From positions 1 through 34,089 of the IMG/VR virus record IMGVR_UViG_3300043410_000175: a stretch of 34,089 nucleotides of DNA. One strand, written 5' to 3'. The notes under the pieces are model-generated. The model made no database searches, was not told the origin of the DNA, and saw only the letters and a program-made list of their open reading frames with translations. Made by a program: the position numbers and the translations under genes. Shown piece by piece: positions 22,967-29,789 of the stretch (the stretch's first letter is position 1; each line of letters opens with the position of its first letter). The stretch comes from a virus.

Positions 22967-23689
22967 TTAACGTGTAGAGCGACCTACGCTTGCTACTGGT
23001 TCTTCTTCGTCAGGCTCAGCTGGAAGACCGGCTAATTCACTATCTGGCTCTTCGCCGCCTAGTTCTTCAGCATCAGCACCCATGTCCATTTCGTCACCGC
23101 CTAAATCATCGCCCATGCCCATATCAGCACCCATGTCTCCCATTGGAGCGCCTTGGCCAGTGATAGAACCTAAAGCAGACTTTAGTGTGCCTTGTGATTG
23201 TGTTAGTGCAGCCTGTAAGCTAGTCAATGCTTCAGTAGCTTGTTGATTGAATGACTCACCTTCAGTTGTTCCTACTTCTGAATTGACACCATCAACAACT
23301 GCTGGTAGTTCTTTAACTAGCATGTCAGAAACTTGCTCTACCATCTTTTGCATTGCATCAACCATTTCTTGTGCAGCTAGAATAACTTGTGACTTCTCAA
23401 CTTCTTCGTTCTCTAAAACGATACGTGTGTTGTACATTGGAAGTGCCTTCAACTCACCATAGTGATGTTGTAGTGCTTGTTCCATGAATACTAGCTTTAG
23501 ATAAGCTGGATTCTTTTCAGTCTGTTGCTGAGTCTGGCGCATTTCATTCATAAGGCCATTGACTTTACGCATCATGCGCTGTGTGTCATATAGACTTAAG
23601 CTGTCCAATTTGATATCAGTATTGAAGTGCTCACGTAGGGCCTTTTTAGCTACTGTTGTTGGTTTTGCGTTGAATTCTGTAAGTTTCAT
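22967..23689 (-). CDS. Acidic scaffold-like / prohead-core candidate
   Basis: A 240-aa protein: short N-terminal motif MKLTEFNAKP; long helical region (about 20-165) with coiled-coil character, including QVILAAQEMVDAMQKMVEQVSDMLVKELPAV and EALTSLQAALTQSQGTLKSALGS; then a low-complexity Gly/Met/Asp/Glu tail (MGADMGMGDDLGGDE and similar). Long helices with an acidic, Met/Gly-rich tail and an N-terminal targeting-like peptide are what prohead core or scaffold proteins look like, but I cannot equate it with T4 gp22, gp67 or gp68. It has a late promoter overlapping a hairpin and is coupled to the 107-aa gene. Confidence 0.72.
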   Translation of the reverse strand: MKLTEFNAKPTTVAKKALREHFNTDIKLDSLSLYDTQRMMRKVNGLMNEMRQTQQQTEKNPAYLKLVFMEQALQHHYGELKALPMYNTRIVLENEEVEKSQVILAAQEMVDAMQKMVEQVSDMLVKELPAVVDGVNSEVGTTEGESFNQQATEALTSLQAALTQSQGTLKSALGSITGQGAPMGDMGADMGMGDDLGGDEMDMGADAEELGGEEPDSELAGLPAEPDEEEPVASVGRSTR

Positions 23690-23701
23690 ATTTTGGTTCC
23701 C

Positions 23702-23723
23702 AAATACTTATTAAGTATTTATC
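23702..23723 (-). promoter_or_regulatory. Late promoter overlapping a hairpin before the 240-aa gene
   Basis: GATAAATAC (23723-23715) leads into a near-palindrome AAATACT/AGTATTT (23702-23708 with 23714-23720). A late start near 23710 removes the 5' arm. A second small stem TTTGG/CCAAA with loop GAA lies just before the ATG on the mRNA and includes the only ribosome-site-like GGGAA. Confidence 0.6.
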
Positions 23724-23733
23724 ATTTTTTAAA

Positions 23734-24207
23734 TTATTTTATGGCTTCTTTAAAGAGCTTTTCTTGCCAAATTTTGGCGCTTTTGATGTACACGTGAAGT
23801 TCATCATTAATCACTTTTTTCTTGACCTTGCATTCCTCTAACTTGACCCTATACATTAATTGGGTATCTACGTCTTTAGACTTCTTACTCAATGAATGAT
23901 ACAGGTCCATATTAAAGGCTGTTCCTTCAAGTATTTTATCTAACGTTTCTACACGTAGTGCGTCAGACAATTTACTTCGTTTGTATAATGTTATCCAAAC
24001 TACTGCATTTTTAATATTATAAAAACTTTTAGATAAATCTGTGTAAAATTTGGTCACAATATATTTGTTCTCTACTTTTTGTATCTGATATTCTTCAAAA
24101 AATGTATAGATATTATCTTCTACTACGACCAATTTTCTTGCTAAATCATTCAATTCTGCCATACTGAACAATTTATTCATTATGTTAAACATCTTTTCTT
24201 CATTCAT
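23734..24207 (-). CDS. Unknown helical phage protein
   Basis: About 157 residues, starting MNEEKMFNIMNKLFSMAEL when the ATG at 24207 is used. I prefer this start because the next candidate upstream (24222) is a TTG, and ATG 24207 overlaps the stop of the preceding gene by 8 bases with GAGG upstream. The protein is rich in Lys, Leu, Tyr and long helices (NDLARKLVVVEDNIYTFFEEYQ, SFYNIKNAVVWITLYKR, MYRVKLEECKVKKKVINDELHVYIKSAKIWQEKLF). No motif points to an activity. It is coupled to the 151-aa gene and precedes the scaffold-like gene's promoter. Confidence 0.7.
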   Translation of the reverse strand: MNEEKMFNIMNKLFSMAELNDLARKLVVVEDNIYTFFEEYQIQKVENKYIVTKFYTDLSKSFYNIKNAVVWITLYKRSKLSDALRVETLDKILEGTAFNMDLYHSLSKKSKDVDTQLMYRVKLEECKVKKKVINDELHVYIKSAKIWQEKLFKEAIK

Positions 24208-24655
24208 CAGATAATACCTCAAAGTGTATGTTTTTTAATTCAGGGCTTATGTCTAATGATGTAGATAAATTTTTCCAATCATCTTGGAATTTAATCATAG
24301 GAACGTCCTGACAGTCGCTATATAAAGCACCCAAAGCTGTTTCTCCGTTATCAAACACTTGTTTTTGACTTACTGAAAAATCAAAACTATAAACGATTTT
24401 ATCTTCTTCGTTATCGTATAAAAACCCAAATTTATTAAATTCACCAAAGTTAATTTGTTCAGTTAAAATAGCCGAAATGTCTTCGGGCTGTCCTCGCAAT
24501 GAAATTACTTGAAGTATAGTATCAAAATTTACCTGAAGATTTCTACTTTCTTGCCATCGTTTCAGTTGAAGTTCAGGGAGATCGCTAGGTGATCTACGAT
24601 TGGGAACCCCTGTACTTTTGATTCTGAACAATGTGTAACATCTAATTCTTGTCAT
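24200..24655 (-). CDS. Unknown conserved phage protein, possibly from a leaderless mRNA
   Basis: A 151-aa protein opening MTRIRCYTLFRIKSTGVPN, with WQESRNLQVNFDTILQVISLRGQPEDI and FGFLYDNEEDKIVYSFDFSV, and ending in a region naming LYSDCQDVPMIKF. I associate this pattern (CYTLF.I..TG..., R.Q.NF.T..Q.I.LR.Q) with unnamed proteins of marine myoviruses; no function is known to me. The exact late consensus TATAAATA ends only 4 bases before the ATG, so a T4-style start would fall on the first bases of the start codon, giving a leaderless message. There is no Shine-Dalgarno sequence. Confidence 0.72.
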   Translation of the reverse strand: MTRIRCYTLFRIKSTGVPNRRSPSDLPELQLKRWQESRNLQVNFDTILQVISLRGQPEDISAILTEQINFGEFNKFGFLYDNEEDKIVYSFDFSVSQKQVFDNGETALGALYSDCQDVPMIKFQDDWKNLSTSLDISPELKNIHFEVLSDE

Positions 24656-24658
24656 ACA

Positions 24659-24667
24659 GTATTTATA
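24659..24667 (-). promoter_or_regulatory. Late promoter element, perfect TATAAATA
   Basis: Minus-strand TATAAATA (24667-24660) followed by C, exactly the T4 late consensus. With T4 spacing the first transcribed base is at or next to the A of ATG 24655. Confidence 0.8.
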
Positions 24668-24672
24668 GAGGT

Positions 24673-24698
24673 AAAAAAACCCGAGAAATTCTCGGGTT
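24673..24698 (-). terminator. Intrinsic terminator after the 130-aa gene
   Basis: Perfect 9-bp stem (24678-24686 with 24690-24698, AACCCGAGA/TCTCGGGTT) followed on the minus strand by seven T (24679-24673). It ends the 130-aa gene and stands directly before the late promoter of the 151-aa gene. Confidence 0.93.
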
Positions 24699-24717
24699 CT
24701 TGTAAACTAATTTAAGA

Positions 24718-25110
24718 TTAGTTTGTGAATGTAGCTGTAGCTGCGACAGAAACTGCTTCACCAGCTGCTGCTGTAACTGCTGCGTCTAGTGATCCAGCGC
24801 CAGTAGCTGTTAGGTCTGTACCCCATGCACCTGTTGGGTAGAAAGCAACTGCTAGTGTATCGTTTGTAGTTGTTGTGAACTCATAGATATAAACTGTTGC
24901 TAATTGTTGAATTGCATCGATTGTTGCTTTAACTTGTGCAGTAGTTGTACCTGTACCGTCAAATGTGATTGTGCAATAGTCTAACTTTGGACCTTGTGGC
25001 TGAACTGTAACACCGCTTGTGTAAGCGTTAACTGCACCTACTGTGTAGCTAGGTGCGTCATAGTTCATTACTTGTTTAAAGTCGCCGTGTACTCTTGTTG
25101 TTTGTGCCAT
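24718..25110 (-). CDS. Small beta-rich virion protein, likely abundant
   Basis: A 130-aa protein: MAQTTRVHGDFKQVMNYDAP, then a compact predicted alpha/beta domain (KLDYCTITFDGTGTTTAQVKATIDAIQQLATVYIYEF) and an Ala/Thr-rich C-terminus (AVTAAAGEAVSVAATATFTN). No known motif. It forms a single-gene unit with its own late promoter, a 5' hairpin in the leader, a strong AAAGGAAA site and its own strong terminator. That investment in expression suggests a major structural or decoration protein, which is an inference. Confidence 0.72.
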   Translation of the reverse strand: MAQTTRVHGDFKQVMNYDAPSYTVGAVNAYTSGVTVQPQGPKLDYCTITFDGTGTTTAQVKATIDAIQQLATVYIYEFTTTTNDTLAVAFYPTGAWGTDLTATGAGSLDAAVTAAAGEAVSVAATATFTN

Positions 25111-25128
25111 GATAAATTTCCTTTAAAT

Positions 25129-25161
25129 GTGTGAAGCATATAGCTTCTACACTTATTTATG
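25129..25161 (-). promoter_or_regulatory. Late promoter with leader hairpin before the 130-aa gene
   Basis: CATAAATAA (25161-25153) is followed by a 9-bp stem with one bulged base (GTGTAGAAGC 25152-25143 with GCTTCACAC 25137-25129). The ribosome site lies beyond the hairpin, so here the fold would not hide it. A predicted start near 25148 keeps only five base pairs. Confidence 0.6.
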
Positions 25162-25188
25162 CCATAACGAAAAAAATGTTGGATTTGG

Positions 25189-26355
25189 TTACTGTCTTCC
25201 AGCCAAATTCTGGCGGCTGAAGCCCATTCTGTCTACAAACTTGAATCCGTGTGCTACGAATCCTTCTTGGGTCTGTGTTCCGTCTTGTAGATAGCCCTTT
25301 ACTGGGCTTGATTGACTTGCGGTGTCAAGCTGTTTAACTATGCTCATTTTGAGCTTGTATATCTCTGCCCAAATTAAGAATGCGCCTGCTAGACCTTGCT
25401 TGTTGAGTTTCAAGTGCTCTAATACCTTTTCTCTCATCTGAGGAGTCATAGGACGAGTATTAAAGTATTCCATAAAGTCTTTGAGTAAATTATTCAAGTC
25501 ACCTGCAACTACTTTACGATTAATATAAACAGTGAATAAATTGCTGTTCAGTACGCTCTTTGTTCCAGCTGGGGCAACTAATAGTTGATCCACTGCGGCA
25601 CCATACTTCTGTATAGCATTGTTACAATTTGCTACTAACTTCTGGTTTAGTTTCATAGAAGGAGCATTGGGCATTTTGCTAGGAACAATAGCAACATTGC
25701 TATCATTCTTTAACTGACCAATACTTCCATTTAAACTCTGTGCTTCATCTGTGCTAGCTGCGTTTGGTGGGATAAATTGGTGAACTGCGATACCTGCAAC
25801 CTTGTTTGTGATTAGTTTTCCTATGTCACTATCTACGTCAACAGTATATGTGATACCATTTGGGTTAGCACGGAATTTATATAATCCATTTTGATTCTGA
25901 AGTGGCTTACTGAATAACAAATCACCCCAGTAATAGCCCTGTCCTTTATCTTCTTTGCTCAACCCAGGCCATATTTGCGCTAGTATCTCATGTAATTGAC
26001 TACGGTCTACACCGCGGTCTAAATCATACTTGCGGAACATCTCAGGACTATATGCTGTGCGGCCTACACCACCCGCTTTGTTGAACATATGTTTGTCCAT
26101 TACAGCAAACTTACCATTAGGGCCACGACCAAATATTAATGCAGGATATCCATCCCACTTAATAGTTACTATTTCAGGTTGTTGTGATGTATCTACGATA
26201 GCTTTAACAGCGGTTTTTGCATAACTGCTTCCACCGATAAAGATAGCATCTTCTGGATGATCTAAGTGGCCTTTAGCTTCTACAATTACTGTAGATTCTT
26301 GTACGGTTGCTAGGTCATCAAGTGTATCCCTAAGACCACGTAATGACTGTTCCAT
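25189..26355 (-). CDS. KxDG nucleotidyltransferase-like protein
   Basis: About 388 aa from ATG 26355, one base after the stop of the 237-aa gene (TAATATG); I prefer this to an in-frame start further upstream. Features recall the covalent nucleotidyltransferase (DNA/RNA ligase, capping enzyme) superfamily: K66-W-D-G69 in IVTIKWDGYPALIFGRGPNG (motif I, KxDG), YYWGDLLFS (about 141-149, motif III-like), AGIAVHQFI (about 187-195, motif IV-like) and, far C-terminal, EGFVAHGFKFVDRMGFS (about 364-380, motif V-like with Lys). An earlier stretch EAKGHLDHPEDAIF is also conserved in relatives I recall from marine phages, where the family is unnamed. Activity is not proven; the order of motifs is the evidence. 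It sits with virion-type genes, not with replication enzymes. Confidence 0.72.
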   Translation of the reverse strand: MEQSLRGLRDTLDDLATVQESTVIVEAKGHLDHPEDAIFIGGSSYAKTAVKAIVDTSQQPEIVTIKWDGYPALIFGRGPNGKFAVMDKHMFNKAGGVGRTAYSPEMFRKYDLDRGVDRSQLHEILAQIWPGLSKEDKGQGYYWGDLLFSKPLQNQNGLYKFRANPNGITYTVDVDSDIGKLITNKVAGIAVHQFIPPNAASTDEAQSLNGSIGQLKNDSNVAIVPSKMPNAPSMKLNQKLVANCNNAIQKYGAAVDQLLVAPAGTKSVLNSNLFTVYINRKVVAGDLNNLLKDFMEYFNTRPMTPQMREKVLEHLKLNKQGLAGAFLIWAEIYKLKMSIVKQLDTASQSSPVKGYLQDGTQTQEGFVAHGFKFVDRMGFSRQNLAGRQ

Positions 26356-26356
26356 A

Positions 26357-27070
26357 TTATTTTTTACTCTCGGATACTTGTGCAGCCTCAAGTTCTTTCA
26401 TTCTTCTTAGTCCAGCTGAAACAATATATTTTATTGCTAGCGGATCATTCAAAGTTTTAATTAAACCAATAACATCGTCTTTTGCACTAGGAGCACTTGA
26501 AGGTGTAGTAGTTGCAGTAGATGCTGGGGTAGATGTTGGAGTAGATGTTGTTGCTGATGATTTTTTAGCTGCTGCGCCGCCAGTAGTTCCGGCTGCTTTC
26601 ATCATAATAGCTTCTTGTGCTGCTGCCAAAAATGCTTGGTCAATAGCTTGTTGTGGCATAGGATCGTTTACACCCTCGCTGACTGCACCTGCTAGGTCTG
26701 AAGCTGTACCAGATGATGTGCTTGCTGATGGACTCTTAGGAGCCTTAAATTTACTAGCAGTTGTTGATGCAGTTTGTGCTGCCTTGTTAAGGATAGTCTT
26801 TGCGCTCTTTGTAGGGTAACCCTTAGATTGCAAGAATGTTAATACTGCTCTTGCAGTAGGTTGTGAACCTGTTTGACCTAGATAAAACTGAAATGCTTTG
26901 TGTAGTTGATTGGCTAACTTACCAGTTTCTAATTTACCACTAGCTCTTGCTCCGAAATCAGCATCCATTTTGTTTCCTGCCCAGGCTGCTGCTTTATTAC
27001 CCATTTTAGAGAAGAACCCTAGAGGTGCTTCGGTCAAGGTCTTTGATGTGTTTAATTCATTGATACGCAT
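26357..27070 (-). CDS. Candidate capsid-internal protein, 237 aa
   Basis: The N-terminus MRINELNTSKTLTE|APLGF resembles a targeting peptide ending in a gp21-type L-x-E cleavage site. Next comes a helical domain (about 20-105: GNKAAAWAGNKMDADFGARAS, LANQLHKAFQFYLGQTGSQPTARAVLTFLQSKG), then a low-complexity Ser/Thr/Ala/Pro linker (about 115-200) and a short helical C-terminus (DDVIGLIKTLNDPLAIKYIVSAGLRRMKELEAAQ). No enzyme motif. It has its own late promoter and AGGAA site; its stop is one base before the KxDG gene. The linker and N-terminus suit a protein packaged in or around the prohead core, by inference. Confidence 0.72.
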   Translation of the reverse strand: MRINELNTSKTLTEAPLGFFSKMGNKAAAWAGNKMDADFGARASGKLETGKLANQLHKAFQFYLGQTGSQPTARAVLTFLQSKGYPTKSAKTILNKAAQTASTTASKFKAPKSPSASTSSGTASDLAGAVSEGVNDPMPQQAIDQAFLAAAQEAIMMKAAGTTGGAAAKKSSATTSTPTSTPASTATTTPSSAPSAKDDVIGLIKTLNDPLAIKYIVSAGLRRMKELEAAQVSESKK

Positions 27071-27098
27071 AAGAATTCCTAATATTACTTATTTATGC
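27067..27098 (-). promoter_or_regulatory. Late promoter pairing with the start codon region
   Basis: CATAAATAA (27097-27089) is part of a 6-bp inverted repeat GCATAA/TTATGC (27093-27098 with 27067-27072) whose 3' arm contains the ATG at 27070. A late start near 27084 removes the 5' arm and leaves a 14-nt leader with AGGAA. Confidence 0.55.
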
Positions 27099-27318
27099 TC
27101 TTACTGAACCTATCCTGATCTCTGTTCTTAATAGCAAGTAACAACTTCTTTTCTAGGATTTGAGCCTTTTCATTGTCATAATGCTTATTAATCATTTCCA
27201 ATAAATTAATGGCGCTGGTAATAATATTATGGGCTCTGCTCTCAATAATGTGCTTGGTGTCACGATTATTGCCTATCGCCTCTAATTCTTCTAACAGACT
27301 ACGGGTTTTTCTTTGCAT
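27085..27318 (-). CDS. Small helical phage protein
   Basis: A 77-aa protein, almost wholly helical and charged: MQRKTRSLLEELEAIGNNRDTKHIIESRAHNIITSAINLLEMINKHYDNEKAQILEKKLLLAIKNRD. No motif. It has a late element 19 bases upstream (overlapping the helicase stop) and its end overlaps the next late element. It could be a small DNA- or protein-binding accessory; no function can be assigned. Confidence 0.7.
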   Translation of the reverse strand: MQRKTRSLLEELEAIGNNRDTKHIIESRAHNIITSAINLLEMINKHYDNEKAQILEKKLLLAIKNRDQDRFSKSINK

Positions 27319-27336
27319 AATGTAAAGGTCCTACTT

Positions 27337-27345
27337 GTATTTATC
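27337..27345 (-). promoter_or_regulatory. Late promoter element for the 77-aa gene
   Basis: Minus-strand GATAAATAC overlapping the stop codon of the helicase gene; predicted start near 27332, 14-nt leader with AGGACC. Confidence 0.7.
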
Positions 27346-28780
27346 AGTTTTTGCTTCTAATTTGGTTTAAAAGCTGATTTAACTTAGCACCCTTAACATC
27401 AACTGTAACCTTTTTAGTTATTTCACCCGTCTCATTATCCGTAATTTCGCTACTATTAAACGGGGTTACGGTTGCAGTAGGTTTTAATTTATTCATAATA
27501 TCGTTAGGACTAGGTTGCGGGGCTGGTCTGTAACTAGTTTGTCCGTCACCGTCAGGATCCGGGTCTGTAATTCTCAATGTTTCTATATTGAAATCTAACT
27601 CAATTTTCTGACCTACACCTGAACTTGAACGTGTTTTCATTAATTGTAACTGATATTGGCCACGCTCACGCATACTGCGACTTGTGAAGATACCAAATAC
27701 GTTATCTGCTGTGTTAATCTTACTAATACCACCAGAAATATGACTGTGGTCAAACTCAATTTCTTCAACTGCTGAACGATTCAACTGACTAGCTGTTACA
27801 AATAATACACGTAATTCCTTAGCTAAATTACGTAATTCTTCAGACACATATTTGTCCTTGATGAACAAGTCGCTTGGGCTGACTTTTGCGCTGACAGGCA
27901 TCAACAAGTCCAAATAGTCAACACACAAAAAGTCAATCTTTTTCTTAGTCTTTACTTCTAATTCTTTACAATAGCTTCGTAAGTCGTTGACCGTAGATTG
28001 TGCTGGCATATATTTAATCTGTAACATGCCAGATTTTCTAGCCAACATCTTAACTTTCATTTCAACGTTGTCAATGTCCTTGAAAATCTCACGTGAACTG
28101 GTATCGGTCATCATACTATCAATACGCATAGAACACAGACCTTCAGCAAGTTCGAGTGTCACATACACACCATTCAATCCTGCCTGTGACCAGTTAACTG
28201 CTAAGTTCTGCATAAACAAACTCTTACCCGAACCTGATCCGCCCGCAAAGATTTGCAATTCTCCCCTGTTGAATCCACCATAGAGTTTACGATCCATGCC
28301 AGGCCAGCCAGTGCTAATCTGACCATTATTGTTTTTCAGTTCCATCAATCGTTTACGTGGGTCAGCAAAATAGTCTGTACCCATGTCTTTTTGTAGACTG
28401 ATTTGGACTGCATCTTTAATCAATTTTTCAACTGGGTCGTACTCACCCTTTTCAAGCAAGTCGGCTGATTTAAGAATCGCACGTTCTAATTCTTGTCTAC
28501 GTGTAAACTGTTCAAACTCATCCAAAAACCAATCTAAGTGACCCTGATCTAATTCAGGTATTGCCTCAACTTCTATACCTGTTACCGCTTTGATTTGATC
28601 CTGATCAGGCAATACATTATATTTTTCACTTTGTTCTTTATACAATTCTACGACTGGGCGCAAACTCTTGTCAAAGTTTTCTGGATTTACGATGTTCATT
28701 ACACGTATATACAATTCTGCGTTTGAAATCATCATACGCAAGAAAAGTTTTTGAACATCTACATTATAATCCTTTATCAA
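27344..28780 (-). CDS. 41: Replicative DNA helicase, T4 gp41-like (DnaB family)
   Basis: A 478-aa hexameric helicase that unwinds DNA 5'-3' at the phage fork with the primase. N-terminal helical domain (1-130); RecA-like domain with Walker A GGSGSGKS at 180-187 (in LQIFAGGSGSGKSLFMQNLAVNWS), VTLELAEGL (about 207), Walker B FLCVDYLDLL at 284-293, and ASQLNRSAV at 330-338, then a FTSR...QLQLMKTRSSSGVG region (arginine-finger/H4-type). The last ~70 residues are Pro/Asp-rich and probably disordered. The frame begins with a TTG at 28780, with AGGA nine bases before it, overlapping the primase stop by 17 bases: primase and helicase are a coupled pair. Confidence 0.94.
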   Translation of the reverse strand: MIKDYNVDVQKLFLRMMISNAELYIRVMNIVNPENFDKSLRPVVELYKEQSEKYNVLPDQDQIKAVTGIEVEAIPELDQGHLDWFLDEFEQFTRRQELERAILKSADLLEKGEYDPVEKLIKDAVQISLQKDMGTDYFADPRKRLMELKNNNGQISTGWPGMDRKLYGGFNRGELQIFAGGSGSGKSLFMQNLAVNWSQAGLNGVYVTLELAEGLCSMRIDSMMTDTSSREIFKDIDNVEMKVKMLARKSGMLQIKYMPAQSTVNDLRSYCKELEVKTKKKIDFLCVDYLDLLMPVSAKVSPSDLFIKDKYVSEELRNLAKELRVLFVTASQLNRSAVEEIEFDHSHISGGISKINTADNVFGIFTSRSMRERGQYQLQLMKTRSSSGVGQKIELDFNIETLRITDPDPDGDGQTSYRPAPQPSPNDIMNKLKPTATVTPFNSSEITDNETGEITKKVTVDVKGAKLNQLLNQIRSKN

Positions 28781-29735
28781 TTTGTTTCTTCCTCATTTCA
28801 ATTTTAATTCTACTCAATGTTGCATTCTCTAATATACTTAATAGTGTAGGTAGTTTACCATATTTAATTACTGCGTCATTAGTGTCTTTGACTCCATTAC
28901 CCCAATTAGGTAAACTAACTTTATATCCTAAGTCTAGGGCACGGTCGATAAGATTAAGACCTGTCTTGTCTCTATCTGGAACTACAATAATTTGTTTATT
29001 CAGAGTTGCTAGCAACGTTGCTTGCTCTTGGCTAATATCGTCATGCATCACAGCGACACCGTCGATACTCAATGCATCAAATATACCTTCTGTAACTATA
29101 CAAACTTGCCAATCTGGTTTTTGCATATCAATGTTGAATACATAACCTGGTTGTTGCTGATTAATATATTTTGGTATTTTATTGTCTAAGAACCTAGACG
29201 TATGACCTACGATTTTGTTCTTGTAAGTATAGGGAACAATCACACGATTAGCCATTCTACCATTTTCGTGCGGTGTTATTAGAAAAGGATATCTAGTAAT
29301 ATCTATCTGCCTAGCCCTAACATAATCTACGTACACTTTATGTTCTGGGTTATTTTCATTTAGTAACTGACCTTCAGGTAACTGATGGTCATTAAATTTT
29401 ATTTTAGCTTGTTTTTGTTTAGGTTGAATCAAGTCCAACAAATCTCTATGCTGTAGACTTTCAAGACTCCAACGCTGTACTTCAAGTTTGTCTACCCCAC
29501 ACCATTGCAAGAATTGTCTTGTTTTAGGACCTATACTCTTACCCAAAGTAAAGCTACAACTGTAACCACAGTTGAAGCAATGCATTACCCAATTGTTTCC
29601 GTCTATTTTTACTCCACCGCGCTGTCTAGTGTCAGAACGATGTCCGCGATGGTTGCAACAAATTGCATTAAAACTTGTCCAACCTGAACTGGTATGCTTT
29701 TTCTTACCTGGAATTAAAGATAGGATATCAAACAT
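28764..29735 (-). CDS. 61: DNA primase, T4 gp61-like
   Basis: A 323-aa primase making RNA primers with the gp41 helicase. An N-terminal zinc ribbon is visible with C26, C27 and H29 near the start and C53-x2-C56 (HCFNCGY). A Toprim catalytic core follows: VTEGIFDALS with E216, VPDRDKTG with D254 and D256, and a later DTNDAV. The size is close to T4 gp61 (342 aa). A 10-bp inverted repeat stands 5 bases before the ATG and no Shine-Dalgarno sequence is visible. The upstream gene is a late virion protein; the source of early transcription is not evident. Confidence 0.94.
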   Translation of the reverse strand: MFDILSLIPGKKKHTSSGWTSFNAICCNHRGHRSDTRQRGGVKIDGNNWVMHCFNCGYSCSFTLGKSIGPKTRQFLQWCGVDKLEVQRWSLESLQHRDLLDLIQPKQKQAKIKFNDHQLPEGQLLNENNPEHKVYVDYVRARQIDITRYPFLITPHENGRMANRVIVPYTYKNKIVGHTSRFLDNKIPKYINQQQPGYVFNIDMQKPDWQVCIVTEGIFDALSIDGVAVMHDDISQEQATLLATLNKQIIVVPDRDKTGLNLIDRALDLGYKVSLPNWGNGVKDTNDAVIKYGKLPTLLSILENATLSRIKIEMRKKQIDKGL

Positions 29736-29739
29736 AACA

Positions 29740-29789
29740 AGATTTTAGCACATTATTTAAGATAAAGCAATCTTATCTGGCTAAAATCT
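29740..29789 (-). promoter_or_regulatory. Extended inverted repeat before the primase
   Basis: A perfect 10-bp outer repeat (29740-29749 with 29780-29789, AGATTTTAGC/GCTAAAATCT) encloses a smaller one (AAGAT/ATCTT at 29759-29763 with 29770-29774). It spans the end of the BppU-like gene and ends 5 bases before the primase ATG. No late element is in it. It could block primase translation on late read-through RNA. Confidence 0.65.

Noticed and set aside
26343-26819. Plus-strand frame of 158 codons with hydrophobic Val/Ala repeats
   Set aside because: Mirror of the low-complexity Ser/Thr/Ala linker of the 237-aa gene; the apparent membrane-like repeats come from that composition.
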